A stretch of DNA of 64,000 nucleotides from Luedemannella flava (lineage in GTDB: Bacteria; Actinomycetota; Actinomycetes; Mycobacteriales; Micromonosporaceae): assembly GCF_039528515.1 (NCBI RefSeq), contig NZ_BAAALT010000084.1, forward strand, positions 22,036-86,035. The letters run 5' to 3'. Below are positions 33,699 to 42,282 of this stretch, in pieces. The notes beneath the pieces were generated by a model, which had not been told where the DNA came from, did not search any database, and was given only the letters and a program-made list of their open reading frames with translations. Within the stretch, counting starts at the first letter, position 1. Each line of letters starts with the position of its first letter. The translations under genes and the position numbers were made by a program.

Positions 33699-34834
33699 GC
33701 GAGCGCAAGATCCCGGTGATGATCCCCCTCCTCGGTGAGGAGGAGGCGCAGGCGGCCGCCGAGGCGGTCCGCTCCGGTTGGGTCGCGCAGGGTCCCCGGG
33801 TCGCCGAGTTCGAGAAGCGGTTCGCCGCCCTCGTGGGCGCCGAGCACGGCGTGGCCGTCAGCTCCTGCACCACCGGTCTGCACCTCGCGCTCATCGCGGC
33901 TGGCGTGCAGGCCGGTGACGAGGTCATCGTGCCGTCGCTGTCGTTCATCGCGACCGCCAACGCCGCCCGCTACGTGGGCGCCGTCCCGGTCTTCGCCGAC
34001 GTCGAGCTGGCCACCGGCAACCTGAGCGTCGAGACGACCGACGCGGTGCGCACCGGGCGCACCCGCGCGATCGTCGCGGTGCACCAGGGCGGCGTGCCGT
34101 TCGACACCCGCGCGCTGCGCGCGGCGGCCGCGGAGTGGGGCATCCCGCTCGTCGAGGACGCCGCCTGCGGCGCCGGCTCCACCGCGTACGGGGAGCCGGT
34201 CGGGGCCGGCTCGCTCATCTCGGCCTGGTCGTTCCACCCGCGCAAGCTCATCACCACGGGCGAGGGCGGCATGGTCACCGTGGACGACGCCGAGGTGGCC
34301 GTCCGGCTGCGCCGGCTGCGCGAGCACGGCATGAACGTCTCCGCCGCCGACCGGCACGCCAGCGCGCAGCCGGTGCTCGAGGCGTATCTGGAGACCGCCT
34401 ACAACTACCGGATGACGGACATCCAGGCCGCGGTCGGCCTGGTGCAGCTCGGCCGGCTCGACGGGATCGTGGCCCAGCGCCGCGCGATCGCGCAGCGCTA
34501 CCAGGAGCTGCTCGCCGACATCGACGGGCTCGTCCCGGTGCGCGACCCGGCCTACGGCACCACGAACTACCAGTCGTTCTGGGTGCTCTTCGAGCCGTCG
34601 TTCGGGGCGACCCGCGACGAGGCGCTCGCCGAGTTGGCCGCCAACGGCGTCTCGGCCCGTCGGGGCATCATGGCCTCGCACCTGGAGCCCGCGTACGCCG
34701 GTCACCCGCACGTCGACCTGCCCAACACGGAGCGGATCACCCGTGGGTCGCTCATCCTGCCGGTGCACCACGCGCTCACCGACGACGACCAGGACCACGT
34801 CGTCGCGGTGCTGCGCAAGCTGGCGAGTCGATGA
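33695..34834 (+). CDS. DegT/DnrJ/EryC1 sugar aminotransferase (first)
   Basis: PLP-dependent nucleotide-sugar aminotransferase of 379 aa. The PLP-binding Lys is in SFHPRKLITTGEGG, where HPRK-type wording fits the PglE/PseC-like branch. Other blocks are SSCTTGLHLAL, VEDAACG and NYRMTDIQAAVGL. It precedes the NeuD-type acetyltransferase gene with a 4-base overlap. The pair resembles the PglE-PglD step that aminates and acetylates C4 of a UDP-6-deoxy sugar, although no PglF-type dehydratase is certain here. Confidence 0.9.
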   Translation: MSERKIPVMIPLLGEEEAQAAAEAVRSGWVAQGPRVAEFEKRFAALVGAEHGVAVSSCTTGLHLALIAAGVQAGDEVIVPSLSFIATANAARYVGAVPVFADVELATGNLSVETTDAVRTGRTRAIVAVHQGGVPFDTRALRAAAAEWGIPLVEDAACGAGSTAYGEPVGAGSLISAWSFHPRKLITTGEGGMVTVDDAEVAVRLRRLREHGMNVSAADRHASAQPVLEAYLETAYNYRMTDIQAAVGLVQLGRLDGIVAQRRAIAQRYQELLADIDGLVPVRDPAYGTTNYQSFWVLFEPSFGATRDEALAELAANGVSARRGIMASHLEPAYAGHPHVDLPNTERITRGSLILPVHHALTDDDQDHVVAVLRKLASR

Positions 34835-35499
34835 CCCGCGACCTCGTCATCGTCGGGGCGGGCGGCTTCGCCCGCGAGACCGCCAGCGTCGTGGCTGCCG
34901 TTAACGCGGCGACCCCGACCTGGCGGCTGCTCGGCTACCTTGACGACAACGAGGCGCTTCATGGGACGTACCGCACGGGTGTGGAGATCATCGGCGGCCT
35001 GAAGGCACTGGCGGACCTGCCCGACGCGGACGTCGTGGTCTGCGTCGGCAACCCGCGCGACTACACCTCGCGCCGCCGGCTCGTGGAGCGGCTCGACCTG
35101 CCGGCCGGGCGCTACGCCACGATCGTGCACCCCACCGCCTCCGTCGGGGCCGGCGCGCTCGTCGGGCCGGGCAGCGTGCTGCTCGCCGGGGTCGTGCTGA
35201 CCGCCGACGTGACCGTCGGGTCCCACGTGGCGGTGATGCCGCACGCGGTGCTCACCCACGACGACGAGGTGGGCGACTACGTGACGATCGCCTCCGGGGT
35301 GCGGGTCGGCGGGGGCGCCGTCCTCGGCGAGGGCGCCTACCTCGGCTCCGGCGCGCTGCTGCGTGAAGGGGTCCACATCGGAGCGTGGTCGCAGGTCGGC
35401 ATGGGCTCGGTCGTCCTCGGCGACGTCCCCGCCGGCGAGGTGTGGGTGGGCGCGCCCGCGCGCCGGCTACGAGACGTTTCCTTCGAACTGCCAGATTAG
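34831..35499 (+). CDS. NeuD/PglD-type sugar O/N-acyltransferase
   Basis: Acyltransferase of 222 aa. It has an N-terminal Rossmann-like part (LVIVGAGGFARETASVV) and a left-handed beta-helix from about residue 95 (VHPTASVGAGALVGPGSVL, VMPHAVLTHDDEVGDYVTIA). The His in MPHAVLTHD is the usual catalytic base. Its start overlaps the stop of the upstream aminotransferase gene (ATGA), so the two enzymes probably act in sequence on the same sugar. Confidence 0.9.
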   Translation: MTRDLVIVGAGGFARETASVVAAVNAATPTWRLLGYLDDNEALHGTYRTGVEIIGGLKALADLPDADVVVCVGNPRDYTSRRRLVERLDLPAGRYATIVHPTASVGAGALVGPGSVLLAGVVLTADVTVGSHVAVMPHAVLTHDDEVGDYVTIASGVRVGGGAVLGEGAYLGSGALLREGVHIGAWSQVGMGSVVLGDVPAGEVWVGAPARRLRDVSFELPD

Positions 35500-35511
35500 G
35501 AGTCAGCAACC

Positions 35512-36630
35512 GTGTCCATCCCCCTCGTAGACCTGAAGGCGCAGCACGCGGAGGTGGCCGAGGAGGTCGCCATCGGGTTCAAGCGCGTCATGGAGAACAC
35601 CGCGTTCGTCGGCGGCGAGGAGGTCGCGGCCTTCGAGCGGGAGTACTCGGCGTTCTCCGGCGTCGCGCACACCGTCGGCGTGGCCAACGGCACCGACGCG
35701 ATCGAGCTGGCGCTGCTCGCCGCGGGCGTCAAGCCGGGCGACGAGGTGATCCTGCCGGCCAACACGTTCATCGCGACGGCCGGCGCGGCCGCCCGTACGG
35801 GCGCGCGCATCGTGCTGGTCGACATGGACCCCGAGACCTACCTCATGGACACCGACGCCGCGCTGTCCGCCGTGGACGGCGGCACGAAGGCGATCGTGCC
35901 GGTGCACCTGTACGGCCAGCTCGCCCCCGTCGAGCGGCTGCGCGACGGGCTCGCCGGCACCGAGGGCATCCTGATCATGGAGGACGGCGCGCAGTCGCAG
36001 GGCGCGACCCGCTTCGGCAGGACCGCGGGCGCCGGCGGCATCGCCTCGACCAGCTTCTACCCGGGCAAGAACCTCGGCGCGTACGGCGACGCGGGCGCGG
36101 TCACCACCGACGACGAGGCGCTCGCCACCACCGTGCGCACGTTGGGCAACCACGGCGGCCTCAAGAAGTACGTGCACGACATCATCGGCATGAACAGCCG
36201 CCTCGACGGCCTGCAGGCGGTCGTGCTGCGCGCCAAACTGACCCGCCTGGCCGCGTGGAACGCCGCCCGCCGGGTCGCCGCCGCCCGCTACGACGAGCTG
36301 CTCGCCGACCTCGACGTCGTGCGCCCCGTGACCCTTGAGGGCAACGAGCACGTCTGGCACCTGTACGTGGTGCGGGTGCCCGGTGACGGCACCGCGGCGC
36401 GGCGCGACGAGGTGCTCGGCAAGCTCAACGCGGCCGGCATCGGCGCGGGCATCCACTACCCGTTCCCGGTGCACCTGACCCCGGCCTACGCGGGGTTGGG
36501 CTACCGCGAGGGGGCCTTCCCGCATGCCGAGGCCGCCGCCAACGAGATCCTGTCCCTGCCGCTCTTCCCGCAGATCACGGCCGACCAGCAGGAGGCTGTG
36601 GCGACGGCGCTGCGGGCGGCGCTGGGCTGA
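35512..36630 (+). CDS. DegT/DnrJ/EryC1 sugar aminotransferase (second)
   Basis: PLP-dependent aminotransferase of 372 aa beginning with the subfamily-typical IPLVDLKAQ. The PLP Lys is in SFYPGKNLGAYGDAG, the form seen in 3-amino-sugar enzymes (WlbC/WbpE, QdtB). Together with the MocA oxidoreductase and the hexapeptide acetyltransferase it could complete C3 oxidation, amination and acetylation. It differs clearly from the first DegT copy, so the polymer may contain two different amino sugars. The GTG follows GGAGTCAGCAACC. Confidence 0.9.
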   Translation: MSIPLVDLKAQHAEVAEEVAIGFKRVMENTAFVGGEEVAAFEREYSAFSGVAHTVGVANGTDAIELALLAAGVKPGDEVILPANTFIATAGAAARTGARIVLVDMDPETYLMDTDAALSAVDGGTKAIVPVHLYGQLAPVERLRDGLAGTEGILIMEDGAQSQGATRFGRTAGAGGIASTSFYPGKNLGAYGDAGAVTTDDEALATTVRTLGNHGGLKKYVHDIIGMNSRLDGLQAVVLRAKLTRLAAWNAARRVAAARYDELLADLDVVRPVTLEGNEHVWHLYVVRVPGDGTAARRDEVLGKLNAAGIGAGIHYPFPVHLTPAYAGLGYREGAFPHAEAAANEILSLPLFPQITADQQEAVATALRAALG

Positions 36631-36640
36631 GGCTTCCGCC

Positions 36641-37897
36641 ATGTACGTTTCGGTGCGCGACCGGCCGGGGACGGACACGACCCCGGCCGGTCGGCGCGGC
36701 CGGGTCGCGTCCACCGTCGTGCTGCTGGGCGTCGTCAGCCTGCTCACGGACGTCTCCTCGGAGATGGTCAACGCGGTACTGCCGATCTACCTGACCAAGG
36801 TGCTCGGGCTCGGCATCCTCGCGTACGGCGTGGTTGATGGTATTTATCAGGGTGTGTCGGCGCTTGTCCGGGTTGTTGGCGGCTACCTGGCCGATCGGTA
36901 CGACCATCCCAAGTGGGTGGCCGCCGCCGGCTACAGCGTTTCCGCCCTCAGCCGGATCGCCCTGCTGCCGGCGCACGGCTTCGCCTCGGTCAGCGCGGTC
37001 ATCACGGCCGACCGGCTCGGCAAAGGGCTGCGCACCGCCCCGCGGGACACGATGATCGCGGCGGCGTCGCCGCCGGACGCGCTCGGCCGCAACTTCGGCG
37101 TCCACCGTGCGCTGGACACGGTCGGCGCCACCATCGGACCCCTGGCCGCGTTCGGTCTGCTGCTCTTCGTGGCCGACGGGTACGACGCGATCTTCGTGGT
37201 GTCGTTCGCGGTAGCCGTGGCCGGCGTGGCCGTCCTCGTGCTGCTCGTGCCGGGCCGGCGCGCGCGCCGTCGGCAGGGGCCCCGCACGGTCACCGCCCGT
37301 GGCGTGCTGCGCCAGCTGGCATCGCCGGCGGTGCGTCGCCCGGTCGCGGCGGCCGGCCTGCTCGGCCTCGTCACCATCGGCGACGGCTTCCTCTACCTGG
37401 CGCTGCAGGACCGCGACAACCTCGCCGCCCGGTACTTCCCGTTGCTCTACGTCGGCACCAACATCGCCTACCTGGCGCTCGCCGTCCCCCTGGGGCGGCT
37501 GGCCGACCGGATCGGCCGGGCCCGCGTGTTCGTGGGCGGGCAGCTCGCCCTCGTCGCCGTGTACCTCGTGGCCAGCGGCCCGCTCAGCGGCCTGGGTACG
37601 ACGGTCGTCGCGCTGGCGCTGCTCGGCACCTACTACGCGGCGACCGATGGCGTCCTGCCGGCGCTGGTGAGTCGCGTTGCGCCGGAGACGGGGCGGGCCA
37701 GCGCGATCGCCGCCGCGCAGACCGCCGTCGTGCTGGCCCGGTTCGTCGCGTCGTTGGGCTTCGGCTGGCTCTGGATGACCATCGGGCTTCAGCACGCGTT
37801 GTGGCTCGCCTGCGGGTTGTTGCTGGTCGCGCTCCCGGCGGCCGGCTGGCTCCTGGGCCTGCACCGCCGCGGCACCCCGGCGCGGGTGGCGCCGTGA
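36641..37897 (+). CDS. MFS transporter
   Basis: Major facilitator of 418 aa with about 12 helices. Loop 2-3 has the motif-A-like GYLADRYDHPKWVA, and LGRLADRIGRARVF is its second-half counterpart. The segment LTDVSSEMVNAVLPIYL at the first helix is typical of a sugar-phosphate or drug-efflux-like MFS subgroup. It overlaps the next gene by 4 bases. Location in the polysaccharide cluster suggests export of a sugar or precursor, but the substrate is unknown. Confidence 0.85.
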   Translation: MYVSVRDRPGTDTTPAGRRGRVASTVVLLGVVSLLTDVSSEMVNAVLPIYLTKVLGLGILAYGVVDGIYQGVSALVRVVGGYLADRYDHPKWVAAAGYSVSALSRIALLPAHGFASVSAVITADRLGKGLRTAPRDTMIAAASPPDALGRNFGVHRALDTVGATIGPLAAFGLLLFVADGYDAIFVVSFAVAVAGVAVLVLLVPGRRARRRQGPRTVTARGVLRQLASPAVRRPVAAAGLLGLVTIGDGFLYLALQDRDNLAARYFPLLYVGTNIAYLALAVPLGRLADRIGRARVFVGGQLALVAVYLVASGPLSGLGTTVVALALLGTYYAATDGVLPALVSRVAPETGRASAIAAAQTAVVLARFVASLGFGWLWMTIGLQHALWLACGLLLVALPAAGWLLGLHRRGTPARVAP

Positions 37898-38949
37898 CGG
37901 ACGCGCCGTCGGAGCTCGAACCCGCCGAACCCCGGCCCATGTCGCGCCGTCGCGTCGTGGTGCTGGCGTTGGTGCTGACCGCGTGCGTGGCTGCCGCCAC
38001 CGCCTACGTCATCCACGCGCGCAACGTCCGCCTGACGGTCGAACGGACCGCGCCGAGCCTGGCGACCCGCGACGACCTCGAGGCGGTGTCGGCGGTGCCG
38101 CATCTGGTGTTCCGCAACACCGCGCTGGGCGACGGCTACGGTCACGCGGCGGTCGTCGCGCTCACCGACGTGGACGGACCACGCGCGTTGACCGGGAGCG
38201 CGTGCGAGCGTGTCTACCAACGGTCGGACCGCACCATCTGCCTGTCCGCCGAGCGCAAGCTGGTCACGACCTACCGGGCCCAGCTGCTCGACAGGCAGTG
38301 GCGGCCCGTCCGCGACCTGCCGCTGGTGGGTCTGCCGAGCCGGGCGCGGCTGTCCGCCGACGGCACCTTCGTGGCGACCACCACGTTCGTGTCCGGCGAC
38401 TCGTACGCCCAACCGGGCCAGTTCTCCACCCGTACGGTGGTCACACCGACGGCCGGCGGCGGGGGCGTGGACCTGGAGCAGTTCCGGCTCATCGTCGACG
38501 GTCGACAGGTCAGCGCCGCGGACCGGAACGTGTGGGGGGTGACCTTCGCCGACGGTGACACGTTCTATGCGACCGCCGCGTCATCGGGCACCACATGGCT
38601 GGTGCGCGGCAGCATGGCGGCACGTACGCTAACAGCGCTCCGCGAGGACGTCGAGTGCCCGTCGCTGTCACCCGACGGCACCCGGATCGCCTTCAAGAAG
38701 CACGGCACGCTGCCGCCAGGTAAGTGGCGGTTGGCGGTGTTGGACCTGGCGACGATGCGCGAGACCCTGCTCGGCGAGCAGCGCAGCGTCGACGATCAGG
38801 CGGAATGGCTCGACAACGGCAATGTTCTGTACGGAATGCCGCGCACCGGCGCGGTGGCGACCAGTGACGTCTGGGTGACCCCGGCCGATGGATCCGGCAC
38901 CCCCCGGGTGCTCGTCCACGACGCGTGGTCGCCCAGCGTCGTTCGATGA
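37894..38949 (+). CDS. Membrane-anchored TolB-like beta-propeller protein
   Basis: Protein of 351 aa with one N-terminal helix (VVVLALVLTACVAAATAYVI, residues about 20-40) and an extracytoplasmic domain of short beta repeats. The C-terminal part has a TolB/WD40-like blade, CPSLSPDGTRIAFKKH, followed by AEWLDNGNVLYGM. The GTG start overlaps the MFS gene. It may act as a scaffold for polysaccharide assembly or attachment; function unknown. Confidence 0.7.
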   Translation: MTDAPSELEPAEPRPMSRRRVVVLALVLTACVAAATAYVIHARNVRLTVERTAPSLATRDDLEAVSAVPHLVFRNTALGDGYGHAAVVALTDVDGPRALTGSACERVYQRSDRTICLSAERKLVTTYRAQLLDRQWRPVRDLPLVGLPSRARLSADGTFVATTTFVSGDSYAQPGQFSTRTVVTPTAGGGGVDLEQFRLIVDGRQVSAADRNVWGVTFADGDTFYATAASSGTTWLVRGSMAARTLTALREDVECPSLSPDGTRIAFKKHGTLPPGKWRLAVLDLATMRETLLGEQRSVDDQAEWLDNGNVLYGMPRTGAVATSDVWVTPADGSGTPRVLVHDAWSPSVVR

Positions 38950-38977
38950 CCGTAGAGGAGTGATCAGAGGCTTGAGC

Positions 38978-39931
38978 ATGACCGCCTACGAATCCGAGCG
39001 TGCCTTCGCGGGCGAGCACGAGCTGGCCGACTGCGCGGTCATCGTGGTGACGTACCGCAGCGCGAAGGACATCGCGGGCCTCCTGGATTCGCTGCCCGCC
39101 GCGGCCGACGGGCTGCGCCTGCGCGTCGTGGTGGTGGACAACGAGTCGAACGACGGCATCGAGCAGGTCGTCGCGCGGTACCCGGGGGTGCGGCTCGTGC
39201 ACTCGGGCGGCAACCTGGGCTACTCCGGTGGCATCAACGTCGGCCGCCAGCACCGCCGGGCCGCCCGGTCGGTGCTCATCCTCAATCCGGACCTGCAGGC
39301 GGCGCCGGGATCCATCCGGCGGATGTACGAGGTGCTCAGCGAGCCCGGCGTGGAAGCCGTGGTGCCGCGGATGCGCGGCGACGACGGCCACACCTCGCCG
39401 TCGCTGCGGCGAGAACCGTCCATCGCCCGGGCGCTGGCCGACGGGCTCCTGGGCGCGTCCTGGGCCGGCCGGCCGGGCTGGCTGTCGGAGATGGTGTGGG
39501 ATCCGTCGGTCTACGAGGCGCCCGGTCCGGTCGAGTGGGCCACCGGGGCGGCGCTGCTCGTCTCCGCTGACGCGGACGCGGCCGTCGGCGCGTGGGACGA
39601 CCAACGCTTCTTCCTGTACTCGGAGGAGACCGACTACTGCCGGCGCCTGCGCGCGGAGGGCTACGCCATCCGCTACGCGCCCGACGCCGAGGTGCTCCAC
39701 CGCGGGGCCGGATCCGGCACCAGTCCGGACCTCGTCGCGCTCAATGAGGTCAACCGCGTGCGGTACTACCGCAAGTACCACGGGCCCGTCGCGAGCGCGG
39801 TGTTCCGGGGCGTCGTGATCCTCAGTGAACTGCTGCGCATCCGCCGTCCGGGCAACCGTCGCGCCCTGCACATGCTGCTGTCGCGCCGCCGCTGGGTGAA
39901 CCTCCCCGGCGCCACCCGTACCATCCGCTAG
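38978..39931 (+). CDS. Family 2 glycosyltransferase (rhamnosyltransferase-like)
   Basis: GT2 enzyme of 317 aa: CAVIVVTYRSAKDIAGLLDS at the N-terminus, donor site LILNPDLQ, and WATGAALLVSADADAAVG followed by FFLYSEETDYCRRLR, the pattern of dTDP-rhamnosyl or galactofuranosyl transferases. ATG 38978 follows GAGG at the right distance. It belongs to the plus-strand part of the cluster. The dTDP-rhamnose genes are not in the window. Confidence 0.88.
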   Translation: MTAYESERAFAGEHELADCAVIVVTYRSAKDIAGLLDSLPAAADGLRLRVVVVDNESNDGIEQVVARYPGVRLVHSGGNLGYSGGINVGRQHRRAARSVLILNPDLQAAPGSIRRMYEVLSEPGVEAVVPRMRGDDGHTSPSLRREPSIARALADGLLGASWAGRPGWLSEMVWDPSVYEAPGPVEWATGAALLVSADADAAVGAWDDQRFFLYSEETDYCRRLRAEGYAIRYAPDAEVLHRGAGSGTSPDLVALNEVNRVRYYRKYHGPVASAVFRGVVILSELLRIRRPGNRRALHMLLSRRRWVNLPGATRTIR

Positions 39932-39947
39932 CGATTCGGAGATCAGC

Positions 39948-40808
39948 GTGACCACAATGGACGTCATCACCCCCAGCTTCTCCGGGGACTTTGAGCTGTG
40001 CGTTGACCTCAACGCGTCCGTGCTCGCGAACACCCCGCCGACGGTGCGGCATCACATCATCGTGCCGGGCCGCGACCTGGAGCTGTTCGGCCGGCTGGCC
40101 AACGAGCGCACGATCGTGAGCGATGAGGGCCGGCTGCTGCCCCGGTCGCTCGTGTCCGTGCCCGGGACGAAGTACTCGGTGAACCTGCGCCGTCCGTACC
40201 CGCCGGTGCGCGGTTGGATCATCCAGCAGATCGTGAAGCTGGGCGCGGCGGCCGCCGCCGAGGCCGACGTGGTCGTCCTGGTCGACTCCGACATCGTCTT
40301 CGCCCGGCCGTTCGGACCGGACACGTTCGTCCGTGACGGCGTCGTGCGCCTCTACCGCAAGCCGAACGAGATCGACGACCGGTTGCCCAGGCACATGATC
40401 TGGCACCGGGCCGCCCGTGAGCTGCTCGGCCTGAGCGCGCAGCAGCCGCCGTACACCGACTACGTCTCCTCGTTGCTCGCCTGGGACCCGCGGCTCGTGA
40501 AGAGCATGCTGGAGCGCATCGAGAAGGTCACGCGGCAGCCGTGGCAGACCGCTATCGGCTCCCAGCTGCACTTCTCCGAGTGGACGCTCTACGGGGTCTT
40601 CGTGGAGGAGGTGCTGGGCGCGCCGGCGAACCAGTTCGCCTCCGACGACACGCTGTGCCACAGCTACTGGGAGGAGACCCCGCTGGACGAGAACAGCGCG
40701 CGGGAGTTCCTGTCCGCCATCAAGCCCGATGACATCGCGGTCATGATCTCGGCCAAGTCCCGTACGCCGTTGGAGCTGCGGCGCAAGGCGTGGGCGAGCC
40801 TGTCCTAG
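39948..40808 (+). CDS. DUF6492-type putative glycosyltransferase
   Basis: Protein of 286 aa with GT-A features: start MDVITPSFSGDFELCVDLN and a DxD-like LVDSDIVFARPF near residue 108. Similar proteins found in actinobacterial polysaccharide clusters are labelled DUF6492. The GTG is the last plus-strand start of the cluster and the gene ends 22 bases from the convergent TIM-barrel gene. Role as a transferase is inferred. Confidence 0.72.
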   Translation: MTTMDVITPSFSGDFELCVDLNASVLANTPPTVRHHIIVPGRDLELFGRLANERTIVSDEGRLLPRSLVSVPGTKYSVNLRRPYPPVRGWIIQQIVKLGAAAAAEADVVVLVDSDIVFARPFGPDTFVRDGVVRLYRKPNEIDDRLPRHMIWHRAARELLGLSAQQPPYTDYVSSLLAWDPRLVKSMLERIEKVTRQPWQTAIGSQLHFSEWTLYGVFVEEVLGAPANQFASDDTLCHSYWEETPLDENSAREFLSAIKPDDIAVMISAKSRTPLELRRKAWASLS

Positions 40809-40830
40809 CCGTCCGGGGCGCGACGGCGGG

Positions 40831-42234
40831 TCAGTAGGCGCCGCAGGACGACCCGCCGTCCACCCGGTAGATGTGCACCGCGTTGCTGTTGGCGAACGTG
40901 TCGGTGAAGGCGCCCTTCGTCGTGGTGATCGTGCGGCGCTCGTCGAGCACCGTGATCGTGGCGTCGCCGACGCACTTCAGGGTGAAGGTCGCCTTCGTGC
41001 GGCCGGGCGCCGCCGCCCCGGCGATGATGTAGAAGTTGCCGTCGTACCACTTCACCGCCGCGTCGACGCCCGAGCTCGTCTTGAGGACGCCGTCCGCGAA
41101 CGGCGCGTTCAGCACCGGTGCGAGCCGCTTGACGCGGGCGTTGAGCTTGCTGACGGCGGCGCGCATGTCGCGGTAGCACGGGTCCCGGAGCAGGTGCTGG
41201 GTCAGGCAGTTGCCGCCGAAGCTGTGGTTGAAGTAGATGATGCCGCGCGCGCCGTGGATGATGCTGCTCCACACCCCGGCGACCACCTGCTCCGGCGTGG
41301 CGGTCGGGTAGTAGTCCTCCGTGAACGGGTGGCCCAGCTCGACGAAGTTCCAGACCGGCTTGCTGCGCGCGGGCTTGACCAGGGAACGCACCCGGTCGAC
41401 CGTGTCGCCGTAGTTGGACGCGAGGTGGCACTTGTCGTCGGGCACCTTGCCGCCGCCGTAGAACGTGCCGCCCTCACTGAAACCGCAGATGTTGAGGTCC
41501 GTGAACCAGTAGGTGTCGGCGGAGACGACGTCCTGGAACTCGTTGACGAAGACCGACGCCTGCTCCTTGCTCTGCCAGAACGAGATGCCCTTGCCGTAGT
41601 TGCTGAACCGCAGCCGCTTGTCGTCGGGCAGCTTGGCGGCGAGCTGCCGTTGGATCGTGTAACCGCAGTCGCCGCCCGAGCAGATGTCACCCTCGCCGGG
41701 GAAGTTGCCGGTCCACGGGTTGCTGCCGGGGCCGCCCCACATGTCGACCTCGTCGGAGACGAGCCAGCCGACCGTCTCCGAACCGGCTCCCATGCCCGGC
41801 TCGCTGGCGATGGCGTACATGCCGGCTTCCTTGATGAGGCTGCGCTTGGTGCTGTTGGTGAGCTCGATGTAGGTGTTGATGCCGGCGGCCTTGTCCTGGG
41901 CGATGTCGTCGCGGGACACGACACTCTCGAACCACACCGCGAGCGGGAAGAAGTCCTTGGAGGTCGGCAGCGAGGGCGAGAACTTGGCGTAGTAGTCCAC
42001 GCCGCCGTCCACCTCGCGCAGCTTGGCGCCCTCACCGCCCGGCGTGGCCTTGCCGGCGGGCACGGTCGGGCTCGCCGAGGGACTGGTCGTCGGGGCCATC
42101 GACGCGGACGTAGCCGGCGACGGGGTTGCCGCGACCAGCGTCTCGGGACCGGCGGCGGCAATGAGCGCACCGACCATCACGAGGGTGAGGCCGCCGCCGA
42201 GGGTTGCCCAGATCCACACGTAGTTGCGCTGCAA
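40831..42234 (-). CDS. Secreted TIM-barrel-like protein (paralogue B)
   Basis: Protein of 467 aa with an N-terminal membrane or signal helix (WIWATLGGGLTLVMVGALIA), a Thr/Ser/Pro linker to about residue 60 and a domain matching paralogue A throughout: FFPLAVWFESVVS, GWLVSDEVDMW, FSNYGKG, SADTYWFTD, ARGIIYFNHSF. It lacks the lipobox Cys of A. The TTG start at 42234 has a poor ribosome site. A strong GGAGGAG lies farther upstream and would serve an in-frame ATC at 42267, giving a basic N-terminus (ARSHRRGVRFLQRN). It is the last gene of the minus-strand half. Likely surface polysaccharide processing. Confidence 0.7.
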   Translation of the reverse strand: MQRNYVWIWATLGGGLTLVMVGALIAAAGPETLVAATPSPATSASMAPTTSPSASPTVPAGKATPGGEGAKLREVDGGVDYYAKFSPSLPTSKDFFPLAVWFESVVSRDDIAQDKAAGINTYIELTNSTKRSLIKEAGMYAIASEPGMGAGSETVGWLVSDEVDMWGGPGSNPWTGNFPGEGDICSGGDCGYTIQRQLAAKLPDDKRLRFSNYGKGISFWQSKEQASVFVNEFQDVVSADTYWFTDLNICGFSEGGTFYGGGKVPDDKCHLASNYGDTVDRVRSLVKPARSKPVWNFVELGHPFTEDYYPTATPEQVVAGVWSSIIHGARGIIYFNHSFGGNCLTQHLLRDPCYRDMRAAVSKLNARVKRLAPVLNAPFADGVLKTSSGVDAAVKWYDGNFYIIAGAAAPGRTKATFTLKCVGDATITVLDERRTITTTKGAFTDTFANSNAVHIYRVDGGSSCGAY

Positions 42235-42282
42235 GAAGCGGACGCCCCGTCGGTGTGATCTAGCGATGATGACACTCCTCCA

